Assembly: GCA_023409955.1 (NCBI GenBank)
Contig: JAEYQQ010000060.1
Location: 1 to 45,561 of the forward strand
DNA length: 45,561 nucleotides
DNA from: Bacillota bacterium
Lineage (GTDB): Bacteria > Bacillota > Clostridia > Christensenellales > Aristaeellaceae
Direction: 5' to 3'
The notes under the pieces were generated by a model. It was not told where the DNA came from, did not search any database, and saw only the letters and a list, made by a program, of their open reading frames with translations. This document shows positions 31,443 through 40,127 of this stretch, piece by piece (the first letter of the stretch is position 1; each line of letters begins with the position of its first letter). The position numbers were made by a program, and so were the translations under genes.

Positions 31443-33638
31443 ATGAGCTTTTTCGACAGGGTAACTGTGGCTTTTTTGGAAGAAGATAACGCACAACGAG
31501 CTTTTTTCAGAATACGGCCACTCTTTAATCGTGCCGGCCTCTGTAGCCCGGAAGATTTATCACTTCTACCCGATGATGGATTTGCACGAATTGTACCGGA
31601 TAAAAATGAACAGGCAAATTTTAAAGACCGTATGCGCATGCTGGGTAATTTATGCCTAATCGACTTAACGCCATTTCCCATGGAGGCTAATAAGGTACGC
31701 ACAAATAAAAACTACGCTCCTGATAAAGGCGAAAAAAATCAATACATACTCTATTCTGATGTTATCCATGCATTGCCTGATTCATTAATATATGAAGTAA
31801 TTGAAGTCAAAGATGAAAAGGAAGTAGCTGAGAAGACTTTCCATTTTGTAACTCCGCATGGGTATGTTCGCATGGGCAATATATGGTACGGCCCATTTAA
31901 AAAAGGTCAACCCATTGAAGAAGCCACCATTATGCCTGACCAATCGCAGATGTTAACTATCACATTACCTAATGGTAGAGTATGTACTTTTCTCTGGCAA
32001 GGTGAAGCATCCGAGCCTGTTCAAATGGAAGACGCCTCTAATGAAATATCATTTTCTGAAGCTAGTCAGGCAATAAAGGCGGCTGAAACTCATCTGTATA
32101 CACTTGAAACACCTAAAGCCGTTGTAAACGCATCACCTGCGCTGGTGCAAATGCCTGTAAGAACGGCCATACCAGATGAAGCACCACTTAGCGGTACGCC
32201 ATTATACTCTGGCATTGCCGCTAGATCCCGTATGGCAAGACCGCGTAATCCGCTGCATGAGGTAGTGGATGCACAATGGCGAGCTGCCAAATACGAAGCA
32301 CCAAGTGCTCAATTGCAGCAGGGAGCAAGCTTAAGGCACGTTGAAAACCCAATGGAGCATTTTAGACATTCTGCCGAAATGGTTTGGTCGATCCCAGAAA
32401 CACAGCAGCAAGCCATGGATGTTCTGCTTGCGCTTCCCGGTATGCAAAAATCCCTGGAGATGCTATTTAGAAGCGAAGAGCCGGATGGCCTGCTTGCAGC
32501 ATCTATGCGCCATCAGTTGCAGGATATGGAAGCTGAGAGGCTTTCACTGCTAATACAAATCGATAAGGCTAAAGAATGCAAAGCTGCAATTCGCGAAGAA
32601 ATCATTGCTGCTGCCCTGCAGGAGCAAACCGCCAAGCTAAAACAGCTGCGAGATGAAATTGCCTTATGTCAAGCTGCAGAGGATAAGCTACACAAAGAAA
32701 TCAGTGAACTGCTCTTAAAACGTGATGTGCTGCAATCCGTTTGTGACGAACTTGCACACACAGACCTGCCGACCCGCCTGCAAGGCTTTATCAAAGGGCT
32801 GCACATTGCCGATGATGAAAGGTCCGTACCCCTTTACCTAACGCCTGTCCAAGGCGAGAAATCATCATCTGTACAGATGATTACGGCTTTGCATGAGGAA
32901 TTATCCAAACAATGGGGTTCCGCAAAACGAGATGATGCGATTCATTTCTTGGTGCTATTTTCGTTGTGCCCACAAATTCAATTAGTCCATCCCAGTTTGG
33001 CTGAAGGGGCAAGATTTGGACGTATATGTATGGAAGGGTTGGGCTTAAATGGCGCATATTCCATACAGACACACTCAAAGCAAAAAATATCAATCACATC
33101 CCTAACCGAATCCTCCAGTCCTGTTTGCGTAATCACGCCCTATTTTGATAGTGTACAACAAGCACCCATGCATAAAACACTGCTGCTGTCAAAAGATTGC
33201 TCGATACCTATGTATCAAATTGCTTATGAAATGTCACCATGGCCGATATATGTATTACCCTTAAGTAGTATTGACTTTGCTTCTACACCGGACTGCTCTA
33301 CTTCCATTCGTGCAGCTATCTCTTTGGGATCACTACATGATTTTGCTAGCGGACAAAGCGCTATACCGCCAGAGGCAATCACCTGGCTCAATCAACTCCA
33401 GGATATTATGATTGCTGAAGATTGTCCGTTACCATTAAAAGTCTGCAAAACCATTACCGCTTATTTGTCGCTTGCTGGAAACCTAATGAATGGTGGTGTT
33501 GCAGCTGCAGCCGACTATGCGTTTATGTCGTGGATTGCACCCTTGGTACATACAAACGAACGTTTGCTCAAAGCCCTAAAGCCGCATCTACCAGCCTTAC
33601 CCCGATCCGCTTCATTATTAAAGCAACTAAATAGATAA
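31443..33638 (+). CDS. Large coiled-coil protein of unknown function
   Basis: 731 residues, well-expressed-looking: own promoter, GGAGG 7 bases before ATG, terminator-like hairpins after the stop. I do not recognise the family. Residues 1-190 are beta-rich with strong motifs (FRIRPLFNRAG, DDGFARIVPDKNEQANFKDRMRML, EANKVRTNKNY). Residues 190-345 look like a flexible linker. Residues 349-439 form a charged heptad-like coiled coil. Residues 440-731 are mixed alpha/beta; the stretch IQLVHPSLAEGARFGRI occupies a place where an AAA-type P-loop might be expected but has no GKT/S. No signal peptide or membrane helix, so cytoplasmic. It is not obviously linked to its neighbours. Confidence 0.8.
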   Translation: MSFFDRVTVAFLEEDNAQRAFFRIRPLFNRAGLCSPEDLSLLPDDGFARIVPDKNEQANFKDRMRMLGNLCLIDLTPFPMEANKVRTNKNYAPDKGEKNQYILYSDVIHALPDSLIYEVIEVKDEKEVAEKTFHFVTPHGYVRMGNIWYGPFKKGQPIEEATIMPDQSQMLTITLPNGRVCTFLWQGEASEPVQMEDASNEISFSEASQAIKAAETHLYTLETPKAVVNASPALVQMPVRTAIPDEAPLSGTPLYSGIAARSRMARPRNPLHEVVDAQWRAAKYEAPSAQLQQGASLRHVENPMEHFRHSAEMVWSIPETQQQAMDVLLALPGMQKSLEMLFRSEEPDGLLAASMRHQLQDMEAERLSLLIQIDKAKECKAAIREEIIAAALQEQTAKLKQLRDEIALCQAAEDKLHKEISELLLKRDVLQSVCDELAHTDLPTRLQGFIKGLHIADDERSVPLYLTPVQGEKSSSVQMITALHEELSKQWGSAKRDDAIHFLVLFSLCPQIQLVHPSLAEGARFGRICMEGLGLNGAYSIQTHSKQKISITSLTESSSPVCVITPYFDSVQQAPMHKTLLLSKDCSIPMYQIAYEMSPWPIYVLPLSSIDFASTPDCSTSIRAAISLGSLHDFASGQSAIPPEAITWLNQLQDIMIAEDCPLPLKVCKTITAYLSLAGNLMNGGVAAAADYAFMSWIAPLVHTNERLLKALKPHLPALPRSASLLKQLNR

Positions 33639-33680
33639 GCAATCAAGCAGCCACAGCTCGTGCCATGGCTGCTTGATTGC
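33639..33680 (+). terminator. Perfect 15-bp hairpin directly after the coiled-coil gene
   Basis: GCAATCAAGCAGCCA / TGGCTGCTTGATTGC starts on the base after the stop codon, with a 12-base loop. The tail is ATTATTT, a weak U-tract. Confidence 0.65.
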
Positions 33681-33687
33681 ATTATTT

Positions 33688-33714
33688 CGAAAAAGTGGCA
33701 ATGCCACTTTTTCG
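33688..33714. terminator. Bidirectional terminator between coiled-coil and beta-galactosidase genes
   Basis: CGAAAAAGTGGC / GCCACTTTTTCG, 12-bp stem with a 3-base loop. A- and T-runs within the arms allow action on either strand. Confidence 0.7.
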
Positions 33715-33767
33715 AGTTTATCCTAGCTTCACTGCACTTTGGCTGAGCCTTTTTGCGGCCATTTGCA

Positions 33768-35807
33768 TCAACGCATAAACACTTGAACACTTCGAGGCCT
33801 TATACTTGTTATGCCATAGACAACAGCATCGTTTAACATATCTTTCCATCCTTCCTCAAGGGTTACCTGTTTTTCTTCTGCCAGAAAATTGGAGATGAAC
33901 AGGTACTCTTTTCCCTCATCGCCAATCCGTTTAACAGCTTCCAATCCCTCCGGTATGCTTGGCAGCACAGGCTTCACCCCAGCTTCAGCTGCTGCATGAT
34001 GATAAAAATCTTTCAGGAATTCTTCATTCGTCCGGGCTGCTATGTAATAGCAGCAGCCCTTTCCATAGCTGTTGATTGTAAGTGCAGGCATGCCCTGGTA
34101 AAAGTCCTGTTCATACGAAGCCAGTGAATGAGCTGTCTGAAGATGTACCAACTCACAGAACTCAACAGCATCATGGCTTTTCCCTTGCCACGTAAAGCTG
34201 TTTTTCACATCAGGGAAAAGAGCATCTATTTCCTCCGCCCATATGCCCGCTACATCAGATAGTGGCCCAGGAAATCCCCCGAGGAAACACAGATCCTCTT
34301 CATTTACATAACCAGAAACGTAGGTCATAACGAACGTTCCGCCGGCATGCGCAAAATCCTGCACCCGCTTTGCAAACCCATCCCGCAGCATGTAGCACAT
34401 AGGTGCACTTACGATCTTGTACTTTGTAAGGTCAGCTGTCTGGTCGATAACATCAACACCAAAGCCTGCTTTGTAGAAACCCGCATAGTGATTGCGCACG
34501 GTTTTCTCATACCCCTTGTCCACATGTCCAAAGCGGGCATCTTCCAGCGCCCAGCGGTTTTCCCAATCGTACACCAGGGCAACCTCATTTTCCGGAGCAG
34601 AACCTGCCACACTGGCAAGCTTCCTGAGCGCTTCCCCCACCTGAGCAACTTCGCGATAGGCCCGGGTCTCACCGTGCCCCACATGATCCACCACTGCGGC
34701 ATGGAACTTCTCAAATCCGCCCTGCCCTTTTCGAAACTGGAAATACTGCACCGAATCTGAACCATGGGCCACTGCATGCAACCCTTGTGCCAAAACAATG
34801 CCAGGCCTGCGCAAGGAATTAATCTGCTGCCAATTGACAGGACCGGGGCTGGATTCCATCATCAAAAAAGGTTTTTGACCGCCTACACCACGCATCAGGT
34901 CATGATTAAAGGCAGCATGCATCGCAGCATCTGCATCCTTTTCTGTACCTGACCAACAGGGATAATTGTCCCAGCTTGACCTTTCCATCAGCTTACCAAG
35001 TGCAAAGTAATCTATGCCTGGAAAGGTGGACATCAGATTGGTTGTGCATGGAATATCCGGAGTGATTCGCTTAAGCGGTGCTACTTCATTAAGGTAGAAA
35101 CTGCAATGCTGCTGGGAAACAAACCGCCTCCATGCCAACTTTTGTCCATGGCTTTCGTTTTCGCCCAGCCAGGATGGCGATGTAGGGCTTTCGATTTGAT
35201 CAAATCTGTTATAGTTATGGGCCCAGAAATGGTTCCACCATGCATCATTGAGTTTGGCAATGGTGCCATAGCGCTTTTCCAGCCACTCTTGAAATGCTTT
35301 TTGGCACAGGGGGCAGTGACATTCACCGCTGTACTCATTGGAAATATGCCACATGACAAGCGCAGGATGCTTGCCATAGCGGAGCGCCAGGCGCTCGTTC
35401 ATTGCCGCAACCTTTTCACGGTAGATAGGTGATGTCAAGCAATGGTTGTGCCGTCCTCCGTATAGGTTTTGCTTGCGTTCATTATCCATACGAAGCACTT
35501 GAGGGTACTTCTGTGCCATCCATGGGGGCCGAGCGCCGCTGGGGGTGGCCAGTATCGCCTTCATTCCGTTTTGATAAAGCATATCCATCACATGATCCAA
35601 CCAGGAAAAATCGAATTTGCCTTCCTCCGGCTCCAAATGCGACCATGAGAAAATACCGACTGTCAACGTATTGATGCCTGCTTTCTGGGCCAGCTCCATA
35701 TCCTTTTTCCAGACATCATCCTTCTGCCCAAGCCACTGTTCCGGATTGTAGTCACCGCCATGTAACAAAGCCTGCATCCCTTTTATAAGGAGTGGATGCT
35801 GAGCCAT
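33768..35807 (-). CDS. Beta-galactosidase, glycoside hydrolase family 42
   Basis: 679 residues from MAQHPLLIKGMQALL (ribosome site GGAGG 8 bases upstream). The GH42 signature is complete: acid/base E158 in WHISNEYSG, nucleophile E318 in LMMESSPG, and the zinc-site cysteines C123, C163, C165 and C168 (HNHC...CHCPLC). The later half carries the trimerisation (GATase-like) domain and a small beta domain. It hydrolyses terminal beta-galactosides, often from oligosaccharides. There is no signal peptide, so it is cytoplasmic and acts on imported sugars. It is 18 bp behind the alpha-xylosidase gene; together they suggest use of galactosylated xyloglucan oligosaccharides. Confidence 0.93.
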   Translation of the reverse strand: MAQHPLLIKGMQALLHGGDYNPEQWLGQKDDVWKKDMELAQKAGINTLTVGIFSWSHLEPEEGKFDFSWLDHVMDMLYQNGMKAILATPSGARPPWMAQKYPQVLRMDNERKQNLYGGRHNHCLTSPIYREKVAAMNERLALRYGKHPALVMWHISNEYSGECHCPLCQKAFQEWLEKRYGTIAKLNDAWWNHFWAHNYNRFDQIESPTSPSWLGENESHGQKLAWRRFVSQQHCSFYLNEVAPLKRITPDIPCTTNLMSTFPGIDYFALGKLMERSSWDNYPCWSGTEKDADAAMHAAFNHDLMRGVGGQKPFLMMESSPGPVNWQQINSLRRPGIVLAQGLHAVAHGSDSVQYFQFRKGQGGFEKFHAAVVDHVGHGETRAYREVAQVGEALRKLASVAGSAPENEVALVYDWENRWALEDARFGHVDKGYEKTVRNHYAGFYKAGFGVDVIDQTADLTKYKIVSAPMCYMLRDGFAKRVQDFAHAGGTFVMTYVSGYVNEEDLCFLGGFPGPLSDVAGIWAEEIDALFPDVKNSFTWQGKSHDAVEFCELVHLQTAHSLASYEQDFYQGMPALTINSYGKGCCYYIAARTNEEFLKDFYHHAAAEAGVKPVLPSIPEGLEAVKRIGDEGKEYLFISNFLAEEKQVTLEEGWKDMLNDAVVYGITSIRPRSVQVFMR

Positions 35808-35825
35808 ACGATCATCCTCCATTTA

Positions 35826-38147
35826 TTAAATTGCTGCCATAATCACCATTTTACCGTTACCGGAAACCATTGGGCTGCCAGCTTCAAAAGACACGGCAGT
35901 AGCCGTAGTGCATTCTGCTTGTTTGAAGCCATGTATGACCACGGTATAGGGCTTTACCGAATTCGTCTCGACAATGAAGGTTAAGCCCGTTCGGGTCACT
36001 GTAAACACTGCAGCAGTTTTGCCATTTAAATCGGGGATGGCAGCTTTAACAACCATGCCATCTTGCACTTCATACAGATGAAGTGTTAGGTCCTCCAAAT
36101 AGTCGTAGTCTGGTTTGTCATCCCGGCCGCCCATTGGTAGAACGGTGTTTTCTCGCACATATAACGGAAGACTCATATAGCCATGGTTTTCACGGCGCCA
36201 TGATCCGCCTTGTACCTTACTACCATTTAAGAGACTGGTCCAGGTGCCTTCCGGCAGATAACAATCCACATGCCCATCCTGATGGAAAACCGGAGCTACC
36301 AGCAGACTTTCACCCAGCATATACTGCCGGTCCAACATCTGGGCAGTCACATCCTCCGGAAACTCCAGCATCATGGGTCGCAGTACGGGCGTGCCGATTT
36401 CATGGGCTTCCACAGATGCACCATAGATGTAAGGCATCAGGCGTGATTTTAGCTTGGTAAAGAAGCGAACCACATCACAGGCTTCATTATCAAAAAGCCA
36501 TGGCACACGGTAGCTGCTGGAGCCATGAAGACGGCTGTGGGTGGACAATAGGCCAAAGGCAACCCAGCGCTTGTATACATCGGCAGGAGCCGTCTGTTCG
36601 AAGCCGGAGATGTCATGGCTCCAGAAACCAAAACCGCAGTGAGACAGTGACAAACCACCCCGAAGGGTTTCCGCCATGGATACATAGCTGGCGCTGTTGT
36701 CACCGCCCCAATGCACCGGGTATTGCTGACTACCAGCAGTTGCGCTGCGTGCAAACAGCACTGCCTCCCCTGCGCCCCGATCTTCTTCCAGAACATCGAA
36801 TACCATCTGGTTGTACAGATGGGTATAATAGTTATGCATACGCAAAGGATCACTGCCATCGAAATAAGCAATGTCCTTTACTGGGATACGCTCGCCAAAG
36901 TCCGTTTTGAAGCAGTCCACACCTGTATCCAACAAGGTTTTCAGGTATCCAGCATACCAATCCCGTGCTTTGGGATTGGTCACATCCAATATTCCCATGC
37001 CAGCCTGCCACATATCAGACTGCCAGACATCACCGTTAGTCTTTTTCAGAAGATACCCGTTTTGCATGCCTTCTTCAAATAAAGGACTGAGTTGAGCAAT
37101 GTATGGATTGATCCAAACACAAATGCGAAGACCCCGTTCTTTATAACGTTTGAGCATTCCTTTAGGATCTGGGAAAGTCTCATCATCCCAGGTAAAGTCA
37201 CACCAATTGAGACCCTTCATCCAGAAGCAGTCAAAGTGAAATACATGCAGCGGAATATCCCTGTCCGCCATGCCCTGGACAAAGGAGGATGTAGTAATTT
37301 CATCGTAGCTGGTGGTAAAGCTGGTGGTCAGCCAAAGGCCAAAGGACCAGGCAGGCGGCAATGCTGGGCGGCCAGTGAGTTTTGTATATCGATTTAATAT
37401 CTCCTTAGGGCTCGGCCCATAGATCACAAAATAGGCCAGTGTTTCGCCTTCCACCGAAAATTGCACACGCTCAACCTTTTCGCTAGCGACCTCAAATGAT
37501 ACATCGGAAGGGTCATCAACAAAAATGCCATAGCCTCGGTTGGTCATGTAGAATGGAACATTTTTGTATGCAATTTCGGTAGCTGTACCGCCGTCTTCAT
37601 TCCACATCTCCACTGTTTGGCCGTTTTTGAGATATGGTGTAAAGCGCTCACCAAGGCCATATACCCATTCGCCCACATCCAGCATCAGAGAATCGGACAT
37701 GTATACCTTGCCTGTCTTATTGTTCAGCGCATGCCCTATGCCGTGATACCCGCTTGAAGTAAGCGGTATACCAGCGCCAACATAATCAATCCGCCAGCCA
37801 TTGGGTGTTTTGTCCACCCTAGCTGATAATGGACCGCTTTGAAAGGTGCAACCGGATTCATCTTCTGTTATTTCAGGCACTATATCACTTTGATTGATAT
37901 GGTACACAGGCAGCTTAGGCTTTTTACCACGAAAATGTGTAACAGCCACACGGATAACACCTTCCATGGGGGCTGTGAAGTCCACCTCGAAGGCCGGGCC
38001 ATCAAGCGTATTTCCCCTATGCGCAATATGCCGACCCAGGGCGACAACTTTCAATCTCCTTTTTTCTTTTGTTACACGGCAGCATTCCACGGCATAGCCC
38101 ATTTTGAATTCAGGCCTTAGTTGCCAGTAGCCATACGTAAAGCGCAT
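35826..38147 (-). CDS. yicI: Alpha-xylosidase, glycoside hydrolase family 31 (YicI type)
   Basis: 773 residues from MRFTYGYWQL, nearly the same length as E. coli YicI. Numbering matches closely: nucleophile D416 in FKTDFGERIP, acid/base D483 in HWGGDNSAS, and the xyloside-pocket residues F277, C307, F308, W345 and K414. This favours alpha-xylosidase over alpha-glucosidase. It releases terminal alpha-1,6-xylose, for example from isoprimeverose or xyloglucan oligosaccharides, in the cytoplasm. GGAGG sits 6 bases before the ATG; a longer frame upstream has no ribosome site. It heads a two-gene operon with the GH42 enzyme; no transporter is in the window. Confidence 0.94.
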   Translation of the reverse strand: MRFTYGYWQLRPEFKMGYAVECCRVTKEKRRLKVVALGRHIAHRGNTLDGPAFEVDFTAPMEGVIRVAVTHFRGKKPKLPVYHINQSDIVPEITEDESGCTFQSGPLSARVDKTPNGWRIDYVGAGIPLTSSGYHGIGHALNNKTGKVYMSDSLMLDVGEWVYGLGERFTPYLKNGQTVEMWNEDGGTATEIAYKNVPFYMTNRGYGIFVDDPSDVSFEVASEKVERVQFSVEGETLAYFVIYGPSPKEILNRYTKLTGRPALPPAWSFGLWLTTSFTTSYDEITTSSFVQGMADRDIPLHVFHFDCFWMKGLNWCDFTWDDETFPDPKGMLKRYKERGLRICVWINPYIAQLSPLFEEGMQNGYLLKKTNGDVWQSDMWQAGMGILDVTNPKARDWYAGYLKTLLDTGVDCFKTDFGERIPVKDIAYFDGSDPLRMHNYYTHLYNQMVFDVLEEDRGAGEAVLFARSATAGSQQYPVHWGGDNSASYVSMAETLRGGLSLSHCGFGFWSHDISGFEQTAPADVYKRWVAFGLLSTHSRLHGSSSYRVPWLFDNEACDVVRFFTKLKSRLMPYIYGASVEAHEIGTPVLRPMMLEFPEDVTAQMLDRQYMLGESLLVAPVFHQDGHVDCYLPEGTWTSLLNGSKVQGGSWRRENHGYMSLPLYVRENTVLPMGGRDDKPDYDYLEDLTLHLYEVQDGMVVKAAIPDLNGKTAAVFTVTRTGLTFIVETNSVKPYTVVIHGFKQAECTTATAVSFEAGSPMVSGNGKMVIMAAI

Positions 38148-38195
38148 ACATATCCTCCATAAAACAAATATTGAATTACAAAATAGACATTTATG

Positions 38196-38211
38196 ATTCT
38201 TATTCAAGAAT
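38196..38211. promoter_or_regulatory. Palindrome, candidate Crp/Fnr-family operator
   Basis: ATTCTT-ATTC-AAGAAT, perfect 6-bp arms with a 4-bp spacer, the half-site architecture of FNR-type sites (TTGAT-N4-ATCAA). It lies in the yicI-regulator intergenic region and overlaps a weak TTGAAT / TATTTT promoter reading toward yicI. Confidence 0.45.
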
Positions 38212-38263
38212 TGGCAGTACATTCCCTGCCATTTTCTTAATTTTGGGAATGCTCACTACTGTT

Positions 38264-38292
38264 TTGCGCAATTATTCTTTTTGAAGTATAAT
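38264..38292 (+). promoter_or_regulatory. Sigma-A promoter of the Crp/Fnr regulator gene
   Basis: TTGCGC, 17-bp spacer, TATAAT, about 42 bp before the chosen start. A frame beginning at 38281 would start inside this promoter. Confidence 0.7.
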
Positions 38293-38334
38293 CAGAGCAT
38301 AGCAATCAAGCTTTTTTTCGGAGGGATTGCATCC

Positions 38335-39012
38335 ATGCAAGAAGCGCAGACACTCTATCAACTAGCTTCCCAGTTTCCATTTTGGAATCATCTTGATGAA
38401 CAGCAGAAAGATTTTCTGTTAAACCATTCCTCTTTTCTGTGCTATCCCAAGGGGATGAATATACACAATGGAGAAACAGAGTGTGTGGGCCTAATACAAG
38501 TAAGAAGCGGCGAGCTGAGGGTCTACATGCTTTCGGAAGAAGGCAGGGAGATTACGCTGTACCGGCTGAAGGACGGTGATATGTGTATTTTATCCGCATC
38601 CTGTGTTTTGAGCACAATTACATTTGATGTGCATGTAGACGCTCAAACCGATACTGAAGTCTTGCTGGTCAGTGCGGCTGCCTTTGCTGAATTATCTAGA
38701 AAAAATGTTTATGTGGAGAAATTCTCCTATCAACTGGCCACGGAGCGGTTTTCGGATGTGATGTGGACCATGCAGCAGATCCTGTTTATGAGCTTTGATA
38801 AAAGACTGGCACTATTTTTGATGAACGAGCTTCGGAATTCAGAGGAAGATACCATTTACTTAACCCATGAGCAGATCGCCAAACTTGTTGGCACAGCTAG
38901 AGAAGTGGTTACCCGTATGCTGAAGTATTTTTCCAGCGAGGGCCTCGTCACCCTCTCGCGAGGAGGGATCAAGGTTTTGGATAAGAGCCGGCTTCGCAGC
39001 TTAGCGGAATAA
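38335..39012 (+). CDS. Crp/Fnr-family transcriptional regulator
   Basis: 225 residues from MQEAQTLYQLASQFPFW. The N-terminal cyclic-nucleotide-binding-like beta barrel (about 20-125, with GELRVYMLSEEGREITLYRL) is followed by a dimer helix and a C-terminal HTH (LTHEQIAKLVGTAREVVTRML). The FNR N-terminal cysteine cluster is absent, so it is not a classic oxygen sensor; clostridial relatives respond to varied signals. CGGAGGG precedes the start. It diverges from the alpha-xylosidase operon and may control it. Confidence 0.9.
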   Translation: MQEAQTLYQLASQFPFWNHLDEQQKDFLLNHSSFLCYPKGMNIHNGETECVGLIQVRSGELRVYMLSEEGREITLYRLKDGDMCILSASCVLSTITFDVHVDAQTDTEVLLVSAAAFAELSRKNVYVEKFSYQLATERFSDVMWTMQQILFMSFDKRLALFLMNELRNSEEDTIYLTHEQIAKLVGTAREVVTRMLKYFSSEGLVTLSRGGIKVLDKSRLRSLAE

Positions 39013-39546
39013 AAAAGCGCCTGAAATTATATGCGCTTTACTTGTTTGATTTCAATCTTCAGGATTTGGCAAGTCTTATGCATTCTTTACTGTGCAGATC
39101 CATTGCGTCATTGTACCCATGGTGCAGTAAACGCACTATAAGCGTGACTTGTATAACAGTATGGTGACGACACTAAGCAATGTGGATGTAAGCATAGTAC
39201 TATAAAATCCAAAGGCAAACTAAGACACCCATGGTGCCGCTGTTTTGACTGAATATGCCCATTGCCATGGTAATTTGATGGTCCATAAAAGAGTTACTAC
39301 TTGCTTTATACTGGCTGCCTTGAAAAAACCAGCCATGTGGTAAATATCATATTTGCAAACATAAATAGAAAATAGCAAAAATCCATATTGAAAAGCTTTA
39401 CTCTTAAGAAACGGAGGGATGTACCTGTTCCGGGACAAATGCAAGACCACCCATGCGTATCAAGGGTGGTCTTGCTCTATCTATGCTACGTTATAATGCT
39501 CTCTAGGAAAAAGTTTCTCTTTATGAACGTAGCATATAACCGCTTC
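39013..39546. other. Non-coding region with two hairpins
   Basis: About 530 bases without a supported gene. A weak terminator (AAAGCGC / GCGCTTT, 39014-39039) follows the regulator. A perfect 12-bp hairpin GCAAGACCACCC / GGGTGGTCTTGC (39441-39475) has no clear U-tract on either strand. The open frame across 39220-39450 has no ribosome site or family resemblance. Confidence 0.5.
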
Positions 39547-40023
39547 TTAAAGTTCCATCACAAACTCGATCTCATGGTTTAGGGGGATGCCATGCATACC
39601 CAAAAGCGGAACTTCAGGCTTTAGTTTTCTGGTTTCTTCCATGGCGTTATGATATAGCTTCGCCATATCGAATCCGCGCTTTTGATAAAACCGTATTGCC
39701 CTAATATTATCATTGGTAGTAATCAGCTTTATCTGATGGCACCCCACCGTTCTCGCATAGTCAATGACCTTGCTGACCAGCGCTGTGCCAATACCGTGAT
39801 TCTCCTGAAGGCTATCCAAGGATAAAATCTCACACTCACCATGCAGAATGCGGAAGGTTATCAAGCCGATCAGTTCATCCTCTTTATCCCAAGCCGCCCA
39901 TCCATGTGCATCAGAAATATCTACCCGCTCACCCCGTAGAATTATTTCTGTAGCATACCATTGCTCAATCAAGAAGCGGTTTATTTTGAGCCGATCTCCC
40001 GCTTGAATGGGGCGAATAAACAT
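39547..40023 (-). CDS. GNAT-family N-acetyltransferase
   Basis: 158 residues from MFIRPIQAGDRLKIN (GGAGG upstream at good spacing). The acetyl-CoA-binding core reads LDSLQENHGIGTALVSKVIDYAR, where the usual Q/RxxGxG/A loop is seen as ENHGIGTA, followed by NDNIRAIRFYQKRGF, the typical GNAT C-terminal motif. Substrate unknown; small-molecule or protein amines are possible. It lies 105 bp past wecB and has no evident link to it. Confidence 0.85.
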   Translation of the reverse strand: MFIRPIQAGDRLKINRFLIEQWYATEIILRGERVDISDAHGWAAWDKEDELIGLITFRILHGECEILSLDSLQENHGIGTALVSKVIDYARTVGCHQIKLITTNDNIRAIRFYQKRGFDMAKLYHNAMEETRKLKPEVPLLGMHGIPLNHEIEFVMEL

Positions 40024-40127
40024 GATAACCTCCGATATTGCATTCATTTTCTGGAGAAAAGATACAAAATGAGCTTGCTACTCACGATAGATGATCAAGT
40101 CTTCATGCTTAACGATGCATTACGTCG

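Noticed and set aside
39220..39450. 76-residue minus-strand frame
   Set aside because: No ribosome site, no family resemblance, and it runs through the hairpin region.
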